This document shows, one piece after another, positions 54,072-64,000 of a stretch of 64,000 nt of DNA. Source of the DNA: Durusdinium trenchii. Lineage: Eukaryota > Sar > Dinophyceae > Suessiales > Symbiodiniaceae. How positions within the stretch are numbered: the stretch's first letter is position 1; every line of letters starts with the position of its first letter. The notes beneath the pieces were generated by a model, which was not told the DNA's origin, did no database searches, and was given only the letters and a program-made list of their open reading frames with translations. Location of the stretch: assembly GCA_963970005.1 (NCBI GenBank), contig CAXAMN010014002.1:551471-615470 (forward strand), written 5' to 3'. The position numbers and the translations under genes were made by a program.

Positions 54072-54616
54072 GCTGTGTGGATCGATCAGCAAGACCTCTT
54101 CGATATCTACACCGAGAGTGATGATAACCGCCGTTTCAACTTGGAAATGGCCAAAATCAAGTTCAATGGTCAGCGTGCTTTAGAAGGCGCTTAGACTTTA
54201 AATCGGAATGAACAAGTCTGTTGGATTTTAAGAGATTATCTTGCTGGTCTAGAAGTCCAACTCTTTAACTTACAAGACAAGCGGCTGTTGCTTCAAAGAT
54301 CTTTAGATTCTGCACCATCTGAGCGCCGCAGCGGAGTTGATCAGTGTTCCTTGGTTGGGCCTATGTGCGATTACGCACATGAGATTTTGCAATACACAGC
54401 AGGTATGGGGTGAACCTCATGCTTTTGAGCTGCTGTAAGTACGTGAGGGTGTCAGGGGGAAGACCCTACAGGCGACATGGAAAAATGGTGAATTGGTATG
54501 TTCTTTACATTTTCACCTTGAGGCGATATGTTATGATATGTTTTGCTGCCGATTTAGATTGCCCATAGCATCAGCCTATACATCTTATACCTGTGGGGCC
54601 TATCAAACCTTCCGAG
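54072..54616 (+). CDS. Large gene: three short exons
   Basis: Exon 54072 to about 54176 encodes AVWIDQQDLFDIYTESDDNR and ends at a proposed GC donor. Exon 54439-54495 encodes YVRVSGGRPYRRHGKNGEL and ends at GGTATGT. Exon 54569-54616 encodes HQPIHLIPVGPIKPSE and ends at GAG|GTCTGA. All three keep phase 0. The donor of the first and the completeness of the set are less certain. Bases 54617-55299 must hold at least a link to the next exon; candidate segments near 54720-54900, 54984-55010 and 55137-55190 could not be ordered. Confidence 0.55.
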
Positions 54617-55299
54617 GTCTGAATGCCAAAGCTCAACAAATGGGCTATCAAGGCAGGCCTTGACGACGATCGAGGTTGGGCTGGCCAATTTACTCTTTGA
54701 ATGGTACGTTTAAGAAAACTGACCGTGCAGCCGGGGAAGTTCACCTTCCGGAAATGATCGAGATGCATGTTGTTGCATTGATTTATCACATCTGCAGCAA
54801 TTTTGTGAAGCTAGAGTTAAAGCATCGGGCCTGGTGGTGTAGACACTGTTTTGAGTTGGGAGGTCCTAACTGCTTTACCTGCAAGACTCGGCAACCACTG
54901 CACGCTGCTAAGTTTGTTGTTGATACTTCATATAGTCCGCGCAGCGGTGTGTCCGTGCTAGCTTGCAATGGCTCTTTCTAGGGAGGCAGTTTCTGCCTTG
55001 GCAGCAAAGTTGGTGGCCTTTCAAGTTCCGAAGGCCATTCGGCATTGATCGATTGTTGACTGGCACATATGGTGTACATGAGAATTGCAAGGAGAAAGTA
55101 AACTTGCACTAATTGGTATTCAACCATGTTGGTTGAGGCGTTTCTTCTGGCGGTAGTCCTGGCGGCGTTCACTATCGTTCCGCATTCAGTGGAACATGAC
55201 CATGAGGCCTTCCATTTGACAATAGCAACGGCGTGTTCATGTTTTCATACCTGAATCTAAGAATGCTACAGGGTTGGATGTCTATAGAGCCCTGCTCAG

Positions 55300-56335
55300 G
55301 TCAATGCATTTGAATGCATTGAATTCTTCGCTGGAAAGGGACAACTGACTCGGACACAGCAGTTGTCCGGACGGGCCGCTGTTCGTCTGGACATTTTGGA
55401 CATGCAGCCCGATTCTCGTGGGAAGAACGTCATGGACATACTATCTCCAGAAGGGTTTGCGTTCCTTGCATTGTAGGGACATGTTTCTCTTTAAGGGTAC
55501 AGTACTTTTATATGGGAAAACCAGTAAATATATGTTTACTTGGCTTGTGTTGCAGCTAAGTTTTGCCATCATCACGATTCTTCGGGGACACCCTGACGGC
55601 TTCTTATGCCACTTCGGCATTAAGTGTTCCAGTTGGTCTACGGTGAACGTTGGCACATCTTCACGGAGTTTCTGTACACCGGTTGGCAACACGCTTTTTA
55701 GATCGGTGAGAACCGCAAACACGATGGCATCAAGGTCGACTGCCAGGGCATTGGCAACATTTTGCATTATTATATATTATAGCTATATAGCTGGTAAGGG
55801 TAGCTGGTCAGTCATGCATACCAGCATGCGTGCATCGAGTGGGTGCAGTCAGAAAGTTAATGAGGGCGGCTAGCCGGCTAGCCCTCAATGCCTACACCTA
55901 CCTACAGTACCCGAACCACCAACGGAGTTTTGAACCCAACTTGATCGGTTGTGTCACCTTTTATAACCCAAAACTGGTGTCTGTCTTTAGCGTCCACTGA
56001 ATCACCTTTTTGTGTTGACAGGGCTCCACAGCAAACAGGGATCATTACTCTCACCGTTTCCTTCTACGACATGCTGGCGAAGGGGGGCACATGATCCTAC
56101 TATCCACCAAATATGATAGTAGCAAGAATTGTTTTAATAGCTCCTTGTGATTTGCTCCAAACCCACCTGCATCCTGCATCCAAGGGTGGCTTTGCTATGT
56201 GCTCTTGTGGTGTGCCTGGGTGGGACTTTCACCTTAGAGCAGCCTCATGGCTCTTTTCTGGAGTTTTATCCCCGTTGGCGTTGGTTCCTTCAACAACTTG
56301 TGGAACATGGAGGTCCCAATTCCGTGAAACGCTTA
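55300..56335 (+). CDS. Large gene: methyltransferase-like domain exons
   Basis: The exons are 55300-55460, 55561-55734 and 56185-56335, with phases that fit exactly (486 nt, 162 codons). The order of motifs is IEFFAGKGQLTRTQQLSG (like the SAM-binding motif I FxGxG), then FDI-like VRLDILDM, a DILSPEGFA helix, KCSSWSTVNVGTSSRS in the place of the catalytic PCQ loop of C5-cytosine methyltransferases, and FTLEQPHGSFLE in the place of the ENV motif. The catalytic Cys context (CSSWS rather than PCQ) differs, so activity is unproven. A Rossmann-type methyltransferase ancestry is my inference. I recall this domain as very common in Symbiodinium-type proteins of unknown function. Introns are 55461-55560 and 55735-56184, both GT-AG. 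Confidence 0.75.
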
Positions 56336-56446
56336 GTGAACACACGCTAAACACAATGGCCGGTGACCTGCTGTTCAAATTCGTGGAGCAATCAGAAACA
56401 CGAGGTTTCCCAATTCCTTTTCAATTGATCTGTTACTTTGTCTGAG

Positions 56447-57186
56447 GTGAACAAAGCTGTATGGCATATGATACATTACGGAGGTCCTACTCCGAAGAAG
56501 CATTGGGCTTTCTCAAATTCACCAACCATAAAGGAACTTTATCGGGGCCGCCTACAGGGATGGCTGCAGCGTCCAAAGGAACTGCGAGATCAAGTTCGCA
56601 CTACGACGGTCTACTGGGACAAGAAGGGCAAGAGAAGGTACAAAGGCAACCCCAACCTTCGTAAGTCTGAGTAGGCTTCTCAGTTTTCATGGACCTAGAC
56701 TGTAGCTGTGCTCACATGGAGCTGGGCTGTAAAGTACATGGGGAACAAGAATTGAGCATGCAAAACCAATACCATGCGAGCACAGCAAAAGACGGCAAAC
56801 AAGCATAGTGCATTTGGTGAACAGCTTTGATATGCTTTGATTATCAAACACTCAGCCTCTTTGTTCCTAAGATCTTTGCTGTTAGGATATGATCTTGCAA
56901 GTAGCATGCGTGTTTTGCATCTCAAACGCTCTTTCTTCCGCTAAGGGAGTATCCTGTGATGTTTGGTCTCAAGATGGTCGAACTGTATGATGCCTTGGTG
57001 GGCACTCGAACGGGCATGCCAACGCTTCCACCCCGTCTGCCACCGTTGGACGAGACTCTTGCTCAGGCTCTCGATCAGGACGAAGAGAATGATGCGGAGT
57101 CCTCCTGGGCTGAAGCGGAACTGACAGCTGTGGTGCGGTATTTGAGGGGAGGAAAGTCTTTACAACTACCCTTGGATGTCCGCACT
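56447..57186 (+). CDS. Large gene: conserved exons after the methyltransferase-like domain
   Basis: Exon 56447-56668 starts after TCTGAG and joins in frame to 56335, giving NSVKRL|VNKAVWHMIHYGGPTP. It continues KKHWAFSNSPTIKEL and TTTVYWDKKGKRRYKGNPNL. Exon about 56947-57186 encodes EYPVMFGLKMVELYDAL, a proline-rich bend (TLPPRLPPLDETLAQAL) and an acidic helix (DQDEENDAESSWAEAELTAV). The junction between them is bounded by a GAGTA direct repeat (56669-56673 and 56947-56951) and has no placement with both GT and AG, so it is a non-canonical intron or is misplaced by a few bases. This segment regularly follows the methyltransferase-like domain in proteins I recall from related genomes. Confidence 0.7.
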
Positions 57187-57783
57187 GTTCTCCCTACCAG
57201 ATTTTAGTTTGTCTTCGATCAAGGTTTCCCACACACATAGGTGTTCGAAGTGGGGTGATGACCAAATTCGACGGACCCAACTGGTCTATGTTCGGTTTGG
57301 AAGCGTAATCTACCGTAAAACCCGTAAATACCCGTAGTTGAGCGTAATGTACCCGTAGTTGACTTATGAATACCTGGTAAAGTCAAAACAATAACCAGGT
57401 AAACAACGTACTACTTCTACCCGTAAAATCGGTACCCGTAAAAATTCGTAAAATACCCATAAAAATCCGTAAAATACCCGTAAAAAATTATGGGTATTTT
57501 GATGCTCACCATCATCCTGACTCTTTGGGTTTCGATCGACTTCTGTGCGGTTTGTGTGGGAGACCAACCGAATTCACAAGCTGTGAATACCAGCTGGTTT
57601 GCAAATTAGTGATCTTTTGAGAGATGTGCACGATACAATAGAAAAGTTAGCTTATTCAACGAGAATTGTTGAATCAATAGTCAATCGGAAGAGTTCTTCA
57701 CAGCATTATATGTTAACTTTGCGGAGTTCATGAACATGTACAGCTGCCACTTGCACTGTGAATAGCTAAGCCGGTGTTTGCAG
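57187..57783 (+). other. Long intron with CCCGTAAA repeats
   Basis: This 597-nt GT-AG intron (donor ACT|GTTCTC, acceptor TTTGCAG) contains, at about 57305-57500, many copies of ACCCGTAAA / TACCCGTAAAAAT, and AATACCTGGTAAA and ATAACCAGGTAAA words shared with 50.6 kb. Confidence 0.6.
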
Positions 57784-58754
57784 GACTTGCGTGCGCTTCT
57801 AGAGGTTAAACTCATGCAAGTTGCTAGATCTGCTTATTGTTGCAACATTCTGCTGACTGTAAAAATTCTTTCTGGATCGGACATGCACCAAGTGAGTGCT
57901 GGTAGTTGCCTACAGTTGTCGCAGGTAGCATTGAGTCATGTTTGGGGTAAAGGCCACCTCCGTTGCCACACTCCCCTCACGGCAGTGGTCGCAGCCAGAG
58001 CTCGGCAGCGGCCTTGATCAACTTCTTGGGGACCTGAGATCAGCAAAGCTTCCAGATAGTTTGGAGGAGCTCCAGGCTGTTCACCGTGCTTTTATAGTGC
58101 TTTTTTTCTCAAGCTCCACCCATGTTAATGCAATGAACAGCTGTTTGACATACGATGTAGCGACGGTCCTTCTTGGGGGTCAACAATCATTGGGTGGGCA
58201 ACTGCTGAAGGCTTTGGAGAAGAAATTGGCCGATATTCAAGCTCAACAAAGCACCGTGCACACCTGAGAATCCTCTAAGATCTGCAATAATATACACAAA
58301 ATCTACTGCCTATATATATGAACCCTCATGTTCTATGGTCTTGGTTGCTGTGGTAAGGCTGCTGCCCAGGCAGAGTTGGAAGAAATGGAGATACAGGAAA
58401 TCGAACAGAAGATTGCATCAAGGGCTCGGAAAGTGGTACCTCTCTCAAAGCACCAACCTTTTTGTGAATCAAATGTATGGATTACCATTCTTGATTAGAC
58501 ATGTGTGGTTTCGTTGGTTTGAGGCGACCCCACAGGAAGGGACCAGACAACCTCCGCGCCAATGCAGCTCAGGGTCACAGGCAGTGGAGACCATCCAGGA
58601 GACACAGCCAGACGATTCCCAGTTTCCAGAGGCGGAAACTGTTCCGGGTGAACCTGAGGCACACCGTAAGGCGTCCAGCGAGCCACCTTCGCATCCTATC
58701 CCGGTGAGTCCTTCCCCAGCCACTCCTATTCATGCACCTGCTGAGAACGGTGAT
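57784..58754 (+). CDS. Large gene: coiled-coil and linker exons
   Basis: The exons are 57784-57819 (DLRALLEVKLMQ), 57953-58085 (ATSVATLPSRQWSQPELGSG, then LRSAKLPDSLEELQAVH), 58161-58240 (TVLLGGQQSLGGQLLKALEK), 58358-58432 (AAAQAELEEMEIQEIEQKIA) and 58524-58754 (a Pro/Gln/Glu-rich disordered stretch, QETQPDDSQFPEAETVPGE). All phases fit when introns are removed: 133, 75, 117 and 91 nt, with donors GT, GT, GC and GT. The middle exons form a probable coiled coil. No enzymatic motif is seen. These exons probably link the methyltransferase-like part to the C-terminal domain. Confidence 0.65.
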
Positions 58755-58846
58755 GCTGTGTTTTGGCTTCAACAAATGCGTTTTTGCACGAACATACGAT
58801 GAGCATGTATTACATGCATGTTCATCAGACTGCATTATGTGCCCAG

Positions 58847-59513
58847 GCTTCCTTGATGAGCGTGCTCGAATCTGTGAAGAGTGGCAAGCTTGACATGACC
58901 AAGGCACTTGAGGCCCTGATGAAAGGTCAACACACGCCACTGCCTGCAAATGGGACTGAGACGCCATCAAGTTCCGCCAACTCACGCAGCAAGCGTGCCC
59001 TCTCACCCGCACCCACTGAAGCAGGGGATTCTGTTTCAGATCGGTCTAAGAAATCGAAATTTGATGAGGTGGCTCGTCACAAAAACCTCTGAACACATGT
59101 CGTGTGCGCGTTTCTTTCGATCGACAAATGTCTTCTCGTGACATTTATTGCTGAGGAAGTGGAGAAGCGCCGGAACCGACTCAAGGCCAAGCTTCGCCGA
59201 GCATGTGAAGTGAAGAAAAACGGCAAAATGACGGTACCAGTTTGGTTGCATGAGATGTGGAAGTCCTCGAACAAAGACGACATGGCAGAGCGTTTTGAAA
59301 AGTGTGGCTTTGACACTGACGCTCAACTCCCATACTAGGTGCCTTCTTGCCCACCATGAAGCTGCATGCAGCATAGATATCTATTCAGCCGCTGCCTAGG
59401 AAAAATTCATCAAGGTCTGCCGGAAGATCCACACCAAAACCGAGGCCAATGAGAACAAGGTGGATGAAGGATGGTATACTAAGGAAGAGATGTTCAAAGT
59501 GTTGCATTGGAAT
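58847..59513 (+). CDS. Large gene: basic linker and helical exons
   Basis: Exon 58847-59068 encodes ASLMSVLESVKSGKLDMTKA then a Ser/Pro/Lys-rich linker ending SKKSKFDE. Exon 59156-59320 encodes EVEKRRNRLKAKLRRACEVK and a helix DDMAERFEKCGFD. Exon 59400-59513 encodes EKFIKVCRKIHTKTEANENK and EGWYTKEEMFKVLHWN. Introns are 92 nt (GC donor proposed), 87 nt (GT, bounded by TGAGG repeats) and 79 nt (GC), and reading phase is 0 at every junction. Confidence 0.65.
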
Positions 59514-59597
59514 GCGAATCTCAGCCGTTTCATTGAAACCAATACGTGTTTGGAGCTCGCACCATATAATATGTTTCATAGCGTGCGTATAAGGAAG

Positions 59598-60464
59598 CGG
59601 GTGGAGGGAGCTATGAAAGTCTGTCGACAAGATCCAACCCTTGTGAGGCACACGTTGTTTGAATGTTTTTTTGGACAAGGCACGTATCAGCAAATCAATC
59701 CACCTTTCCCAGCATCTCCTTCACAGTGGCCTGCACAGGAAGAACCGATATTCCGGAGAAGAAGAGTTCTGCGTCGAAGTGCGAGAGACCGGTAGCAGGA
59801 AGCAGGAAGTAACCAACACAGAAGAACGCATTCACCAGGGAAAGGACCAAGTTTGGTTTGTATGTCATATTTGGCAACATCTTGTTCCTATAGTGGCTAT
59901 CTAGTCTCACAAACCCACAGGACGAGGATAGTACTCCTTTGCCGGCAGCCGATGGGGTGAATGTGGAGGGGGTGGGCAAGATGACGGATAGGTTTTTGGC
60001 TCGTTCCAGTGGGCAGTGCGAGGAAGCTAGCGAGGCCTTCTGATCAATACTGTAGTGAATGCATACCAATTTGCAACAACATGAGTTGTGTCAAGGGTCA
60101 CTTACTACTGTTACCTTCTCCAGGCCCTAACCGCCAAAGAAACCTTCCGGCGCTTTTGTGACTCAGTCCTTCAAAAGTCTTGCAAAATCCGGTCTCTTAT
60201 CAGTGACCTCAAGCGGAACTACCCCGATGATGAGATGGCCACAAAGTCATAGGCTTATACTGATCCTTTCTTTAGTTCAAGCCCAGCTGCATGTCAGCCA
60301 CCATGATCCTCTTCCGGCTTTCTTGCATCAGGTCGGTCGTGGCATTGGAGAAGGATCTGTCGACCTTGGATAAGGAGTTCACCAAGCTTAGCGACTGCTT
60401 GGCCAAGGGTGAACAGGATGAGTTCAACAGCACGTCTCCAGCCAGTGTGAAACAATCAAATGCT
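59598..60464 (+). CDS. Large gene: further helical exons
   Basis: The exons are 59598-59647 (RVEGAMKVCRQDPTLV), 59739-59817 (RKNRYSGEEEFCVEVRETG), 59921-60034 (DEDSTPLPAADGVNVEGVGK), 60124-60245 (ALTAKETFRRFCDSVLQKSC) and 60332 to about 60464 (SVVALEKDLSTLDKEFTKL). Phases 2, 0, 0 and 2 agree across all four internal introns (91, 103, 89 and 86 nt). The internal donors are GC, GT, GC and GT. The last exon's 3' end is uncertain because the next candidate acceptor is only 27 nt further on. Confidence 0.6.
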
Positions 60465-62309
60465 GTTTGCCACACAGTTCTTTGAGTGCAGTTTCTTCCA
60501 AATGTTCACTGGCAGTTACGCAAACACAAGGTGGAAGACGGAGTCTGAAAAAATGATGAAGACTTCAACCTTCACGTGCCACAGTTGCGATTCAACAACA
60601 TGCACATGCATGCATGCATGCGTGCATGGATCTGTTCATGCAAGTTCCTGGTAGTAGCAGCTTAGGTGCACTCAGATCGCCCAGAATGAGATTCGCATCC
60701 GGAGTCTCGTCGAATTTCATCGCCTCATGAAGCTATGTGTTGCAATCACCTCACATGCAAGACCATGTCATGGCTGTATCATTTGCACATGCCCATTGAA
60801 AATATTGTTGTTCTGTGGTTTCTATTCGAGACCACTTAGGAATGCCAAGCGCCACTTCCAGAAAGCGGAGAAGGAGAAGGAACATGAGTGAGTAGGCATT
60901 ACCCTTTGCAAACTTGTATCCACGTGTTCTTTTGACACGCTTTGGGGTAGCCCATGGCCACTTGAACAAAGTGCATTTTGGGCCCTGGGATGATGACACA
61001 ATGCCTTAACCCGATGGTGATTGGATTGTTTGGCCATTTTTGTTTCGTACATACAATAAGCAAGATACCTTAAAGCCTATGGGTTGGCGGCGCCTGGTGT
61101 CATGCAACAATTCTAGACTAGATGCACAATTGATGCAGTTTCAATCAAAAGAGACACCGATGATCGAAGGGTTGGAACAAAAAATACTGCGTTACGGATT
61201 TGCACAGTTGTGCTTGTATGTTGCCAACTCAATGGTACCAAACAATTTGTATCCTGGTGCCAGGTCCTGGACCAACTGCAAGAGTCTTCGCTCGCAATGT
61301 CGGAAAGGGAGCCTGGTTCTCAGTCTCATTGTACCCTGTGGCTCACTTTGCCACACCCGCATTGGCCGTGCAGTTTTTTTCAACCTCTCAAAAAGAACAT
61401 GCATACTACTTTTTGGAATTATAGTATAATACACCATACTTCACCCACCAACCTCTTCGCGCAGCAAAGCTGAAACAAGTTCAGCCCCACCTGGTCTGCA
61501 AGCCTAGTGACAGATGCAGCCATGTGGGTTTTCATGCCGTGGTGTTGATCTCGACGATGCTCACCTCTCAGATCATTGTGACTCAACTTCATGTTTCTTA
61601 GAAAACAATTCCACAGACTTACCTTTGTTTACCTTCTGCTGCCAAGTCATATAATAGGAGAAAGTAGCTTTATAGGTTTAAGAAAGAACCATTTGCAAGC
61701 TGTCTTGCCTAAATCCAAAAACCATTCAAACCCGTTGTGGATCGAGAATTGAACCCCGAGCAAAAACTCTGAACATTTCAAGATTCTGGAATGCCGGGGG
61801 AGCCTTCAAAGCAGCTGCATCGATGCAAGGGTCACATGGCAAAACGAGGATCTGAAAATGCATGTCGTAAAGGTCAAATGGCTTTGTTAGCCAACATGTT
61901 TGGAGTTTGTACTCGAACAGGAGGATCCAAGAATACCGTTTTGAATTGGTTTTGCCAAGCCTACGTTTGCCAGCTTCAAAGAGTTCCGTGAGACAATGAA
62001 CTGAGTTGAGACACCCCATGGATATATTTAATTAAGTTCTGGGAGTTGCTGCTGTGCATGGCACTCCTCGATCGATCTAACCGAACACGATTGATTTAAC
62101 ATTGGGGACCGTGAGCAAACTAGAAAATAGAAACGCTAAGGAACACAGTTGTCCGATGTTGTCCGCTGTGTTTGGGTGCATAGATCGATCATTCAGCAGC
62201 TTTTGCTTACAATATACAGTACCTGAAATCTCTCACCTTGTGCCTTGTACCGTGGATATGTTGTCCATTAAACCTTGTTTGCCGGCCCGAGGCCTCATGC
62301 ACTTCTCAG
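60465..62309 (+). other. Large gene: region with unresolved exons
   Basis: Candidate short exons follow AG acceptors at about 60492 (FLPNVHWQLRKHK), 60668 (CTQIAQNEIRIRSLVEFHRL, frame uncertain) and 61268 (VLDQLQESSLAMSEREPGS), and a longer open stretch lies at about 61840-61990 (RKGQMALLANMFGVCTRTGG). I could not chain them with consistent phases. ATGCATGCATGCGTGCATG near 60606 is a small palindromic repeat. Confidence 0.4.
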
Positions 62310-63998
62310 ATTGAGACTGCGCAAGCAGTCGCTACTGAGCTAGGCTCAGAGGCTGCGAAAGCAAGCGGGGTGTCGGATTGGGCACGAATTCAATCCGGCA
62401 ACAGCGAACGTGACGTGAGCAAAGTTGTTAAAAAACAAAAAACAACGTTGGATGTTCAAATTACAGAAGTCAATATTCAGGGAACAATGGTTCCTTGGAT
62501 TAGTCCAAAAACTTGGCTGCAATATATTGTGGACAAACAACTCCTGTATATGCTGTCAGGGCTGAGCTTTGAAGAAAAAGACCAAGTAGGTCTGGTGTGG
62601 GAAACTTTTTGGTCGAGCTATTTGCATCTACATCCACACTTTTCTTTGGACCTGGAGGGAATAGACCGTTCAAGACTGATTGCTCTATATATTCATGGTG
62701 ATGAAGGAAGAACCCTCAAGAAGTCAGATATCATGGTGACAACGCTTCAATCTGTTGTTGGGTACGGCTTTGCTACGAAACGCTTGAAAAGAGAGCGAGA
62801 TGACGACGTCTTGCAGGTGAACTATGCTGGAAGTAGTTTTTTGTCAAGGCTGGTGACATCATGTGTCCCCAAGTCTGCATATGATGGAAACCCTGAATTC
62901 TTTCACGAACTCATGGATGTATTTGCAATTCAGTTGCGGGATCTACTTGTCACCGGCCTTGTGGATCCGATTAGTGGAGACACCATTCGATTCTGCGTGG
63001 TTGGATGCAAAGGAGATTTACCATATCTTCAAAAAATGGGGCGCCTCAAACGAGGCTGGAATACCGCTGTGAAACGAGGATCCGAGAGGAAGAGGCCACG
63101 CGGAATTTGCCACTTGTGTCTAGCGGGCACTCCGGAATTCGCAGCAGAAGAGGTTGGAGTGGCTCCAACATGGGTCCGGTCAATCGGCATTCAGCCAGCA
63201 TGGGACACCACTCCCGCAGTGATCCGCTATCTCCCTCATTCGTTGGACAATCCAGGATCATTTTTTTGTTTCGACCTTTGGCATTGCTTACACCTGGGAC
63301 TTGCAAAAAGCTTTGTGTCGAGCGTTGTTCAGCTTCTTTTGGAAAAAGTTCCCAAGACAAACATGGACGATCGGTGGGAGTGGCTGAGTGATCACTATAG
63401 ATCTTTCTGTCGAGCAAAAAAACTTCAACCGCACGTCACCAAGTTGACCGGGTACTTCTTTTCCTACGGGGAAAAGACTGGAGCGACCGGAAACTGGTCG
63501 AAAGGCGCTCTGAGCACAGCTCTTATGAAGTGGACCGAGAAGCTTATTCAGGATCTTGCCCCCGATGCTGCAGGTGATGTGTCTGAAGCATTCATTGCCG
63601 TACAAAGCATCAATGCAGCCATGTCTCATTTGTACAATGCTCCCTTGTTTTTGAAGGCCAATGAGGCAGAGTTTGTGGGAAGACAAGGGCTTGTTTTCCT
63701 GACTAAGTACTATGGTCTGGCAGTCTCCCAGTTTGCGCTGCGGAAGCCATTCTTGTTTCCATTGTACCCTAAGATGCATGCTGCTTGCCACCACTTTCTT
63801 GCACTCTTGATGCAGTCCAGAGAACGTGGTGGTGCTCTCAATCCACTTTCCACAGGATGTCAGTTGGATGAGGATGCAATCGGAAAGGCATCGCGAATTT
63901 CAAGACGCGTATCTATCCGGAAGGTTATGCAGCGCACCTTAGAGAGGTACTTGATGACTTGCTATGCAGAGTGGACGGAGGCGAAGCTGTTGAAATGA
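62310..63998 (+). CDS. Large gene: intronless 3' exon, transposase-like C-terminal domain
   Basis: This exon of 562 codons plus TGA (63996-63998) begins after CACTTCTCAG. Motifs in order: a basic N-terminal helix (KVVKKQKTTLD); WISPKTWLQYIVDKQLLYML; RLIALYIHGDEGRTLKKSD; a region ending CVVGCKGDLPYLQKMGRL; a CHLC pair (RPRGICHLCLAGTPE); FFCFDLWHCLHLGLAKSFVS; NWSKGALSTALMKW; and a C-terminal helix KVMQRTLERYLMTCY. The order HGD - G-D - CxxC - D-x-x-H is reminiscent of TNP2/CACTA-type transposases with an RNase H-like core, but this is a judgement by eye. I recall the family as highly amplified and uncharacterised in Symbiodinium-type genomes. The stop two bases before the window edge falls where the family normally ends. 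It may be a separate gene from the upstream exons. Confidence 0.85.
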   Translation: METAQAVATELGSEAAKASGVSDWARIQSGNSERDVSKVVKKQKTTLDVQITEVNIQGTMVPWISPKTWLQYIVDKQLLYMLSGLSFEEKDQVGLVWETFWSSYLHLHPHFSLDLEGIDRSRLIALYIHGDEGRTLKKSDIMVTTLQSVVGYGFATKRLKRERDDDVLQVNYAGSSFLSRLVTSCVPKSAYDGNPEFFHELMDVFAIQLRDLLVTGLVDPISGDTIRFCVVGCKGDLPYLQKMGRLKRGWNTAVKRGSERKRPRGICHLCLAGTPEFAAEEVGVAPTWVRSIGIQPAWDTTPAVIRYLPHSLDNPGSFFCFDLWHCLHLGLAKSFVSSVVQLLLEKVPKTNMDDRWEWLSDHYRSFCRAKKLQPHVTKLTGYFFSYGEKTGATGNWSKGALSTALMKWTEKLIQDLAPDAAGDVSEAFIAVQSINAAMSHLYNAPLFLKANEAEFVGRQGLVFLTKYYGLAVSQFALRKPFLFPLYPKMHAACHHFLALLMQSRERGGALNPLSTGCQLDEDAIGKASRISRRVSIRKVMQRTLERYLMTCYAEWTEAKLLK

Positions 63999-64000
63999 AA

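Overview
The window reads as nuclear DNA of a dinoflagellate, most likely a Symbiodiniaceae-like alga. The support is: intron-rich genes using GT, GC and GA donors with AG|G acceptors; long 35-residue PPR proteins with near-identical repeats; all confident genes on the + strand; much intergenic DNA made of short palindromic elements and minisatellites; and two protein families that I recall as highly amplified in Symbiodinium-type genomes. No database search was possible, so family names rest on motifs and memory.

Layout. 1-9 kb is mostly non-coding, with A/T-rich low-complexity DNA, a G-quadruplex tract (3212-3237), a 42-bp minisatellite (about 4455-4985) and the first copies of three dispersed element families, here called A (about 75-120 bp, nested palindromes), B (about 90-120 bp, ends CCCAGACACTCCATG) and C (GCTACTAGGAGC / CGATCGGACGCT units). 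9.9-11.3 kb holds a gene remnant with three same-direction frameshifts. 17.6-28.7 kb carries three PPR genes in tandem; the second is split by a GA-AG intron that contains a B element. 28.7-40.3 kb is mostly non-coding, with more A, B and C elements and scattered GC-rich islands that might be exons.

40.6-44.8 kb contains two damaged copies of one gene with EEP (exonuclease-endonuclease-phosphatase)-like motifs. They are separated by an A/T-rich block with a perfect 25-bp hairpin and a 57-bp minisatellite. 44.8-51 kb is repeat-rich and has one unassigned 175-codon ORF.

From 51.1 kb to the right edge runs one large multi-exon gene, or two adjacent ones. It has N-terminal helical exons, a Lys/Ala-rich linker, a domain with C5-methyltransferase-like motifs (FFAGKG, KCSSWS, LEQP), coiled-coil exons, and an intronless 562-codon 3' exon with HGDEG, CHLC and DLWH motifs resembling a transposase-derived protein. 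Many of its introns are 75-120 nt and several are bounded by 5-7 bp direct repeats, which suggests insertional intron gain.

Functionally, the PPR proteins would bind organelle RNA. The large 3' gene and the EEP-like pair look like products of mobile or formerly mobile families rather than housekeeping genes. No rRNA, convincing tRNA, CRISPR array or prokaryotic-style operon was seen.
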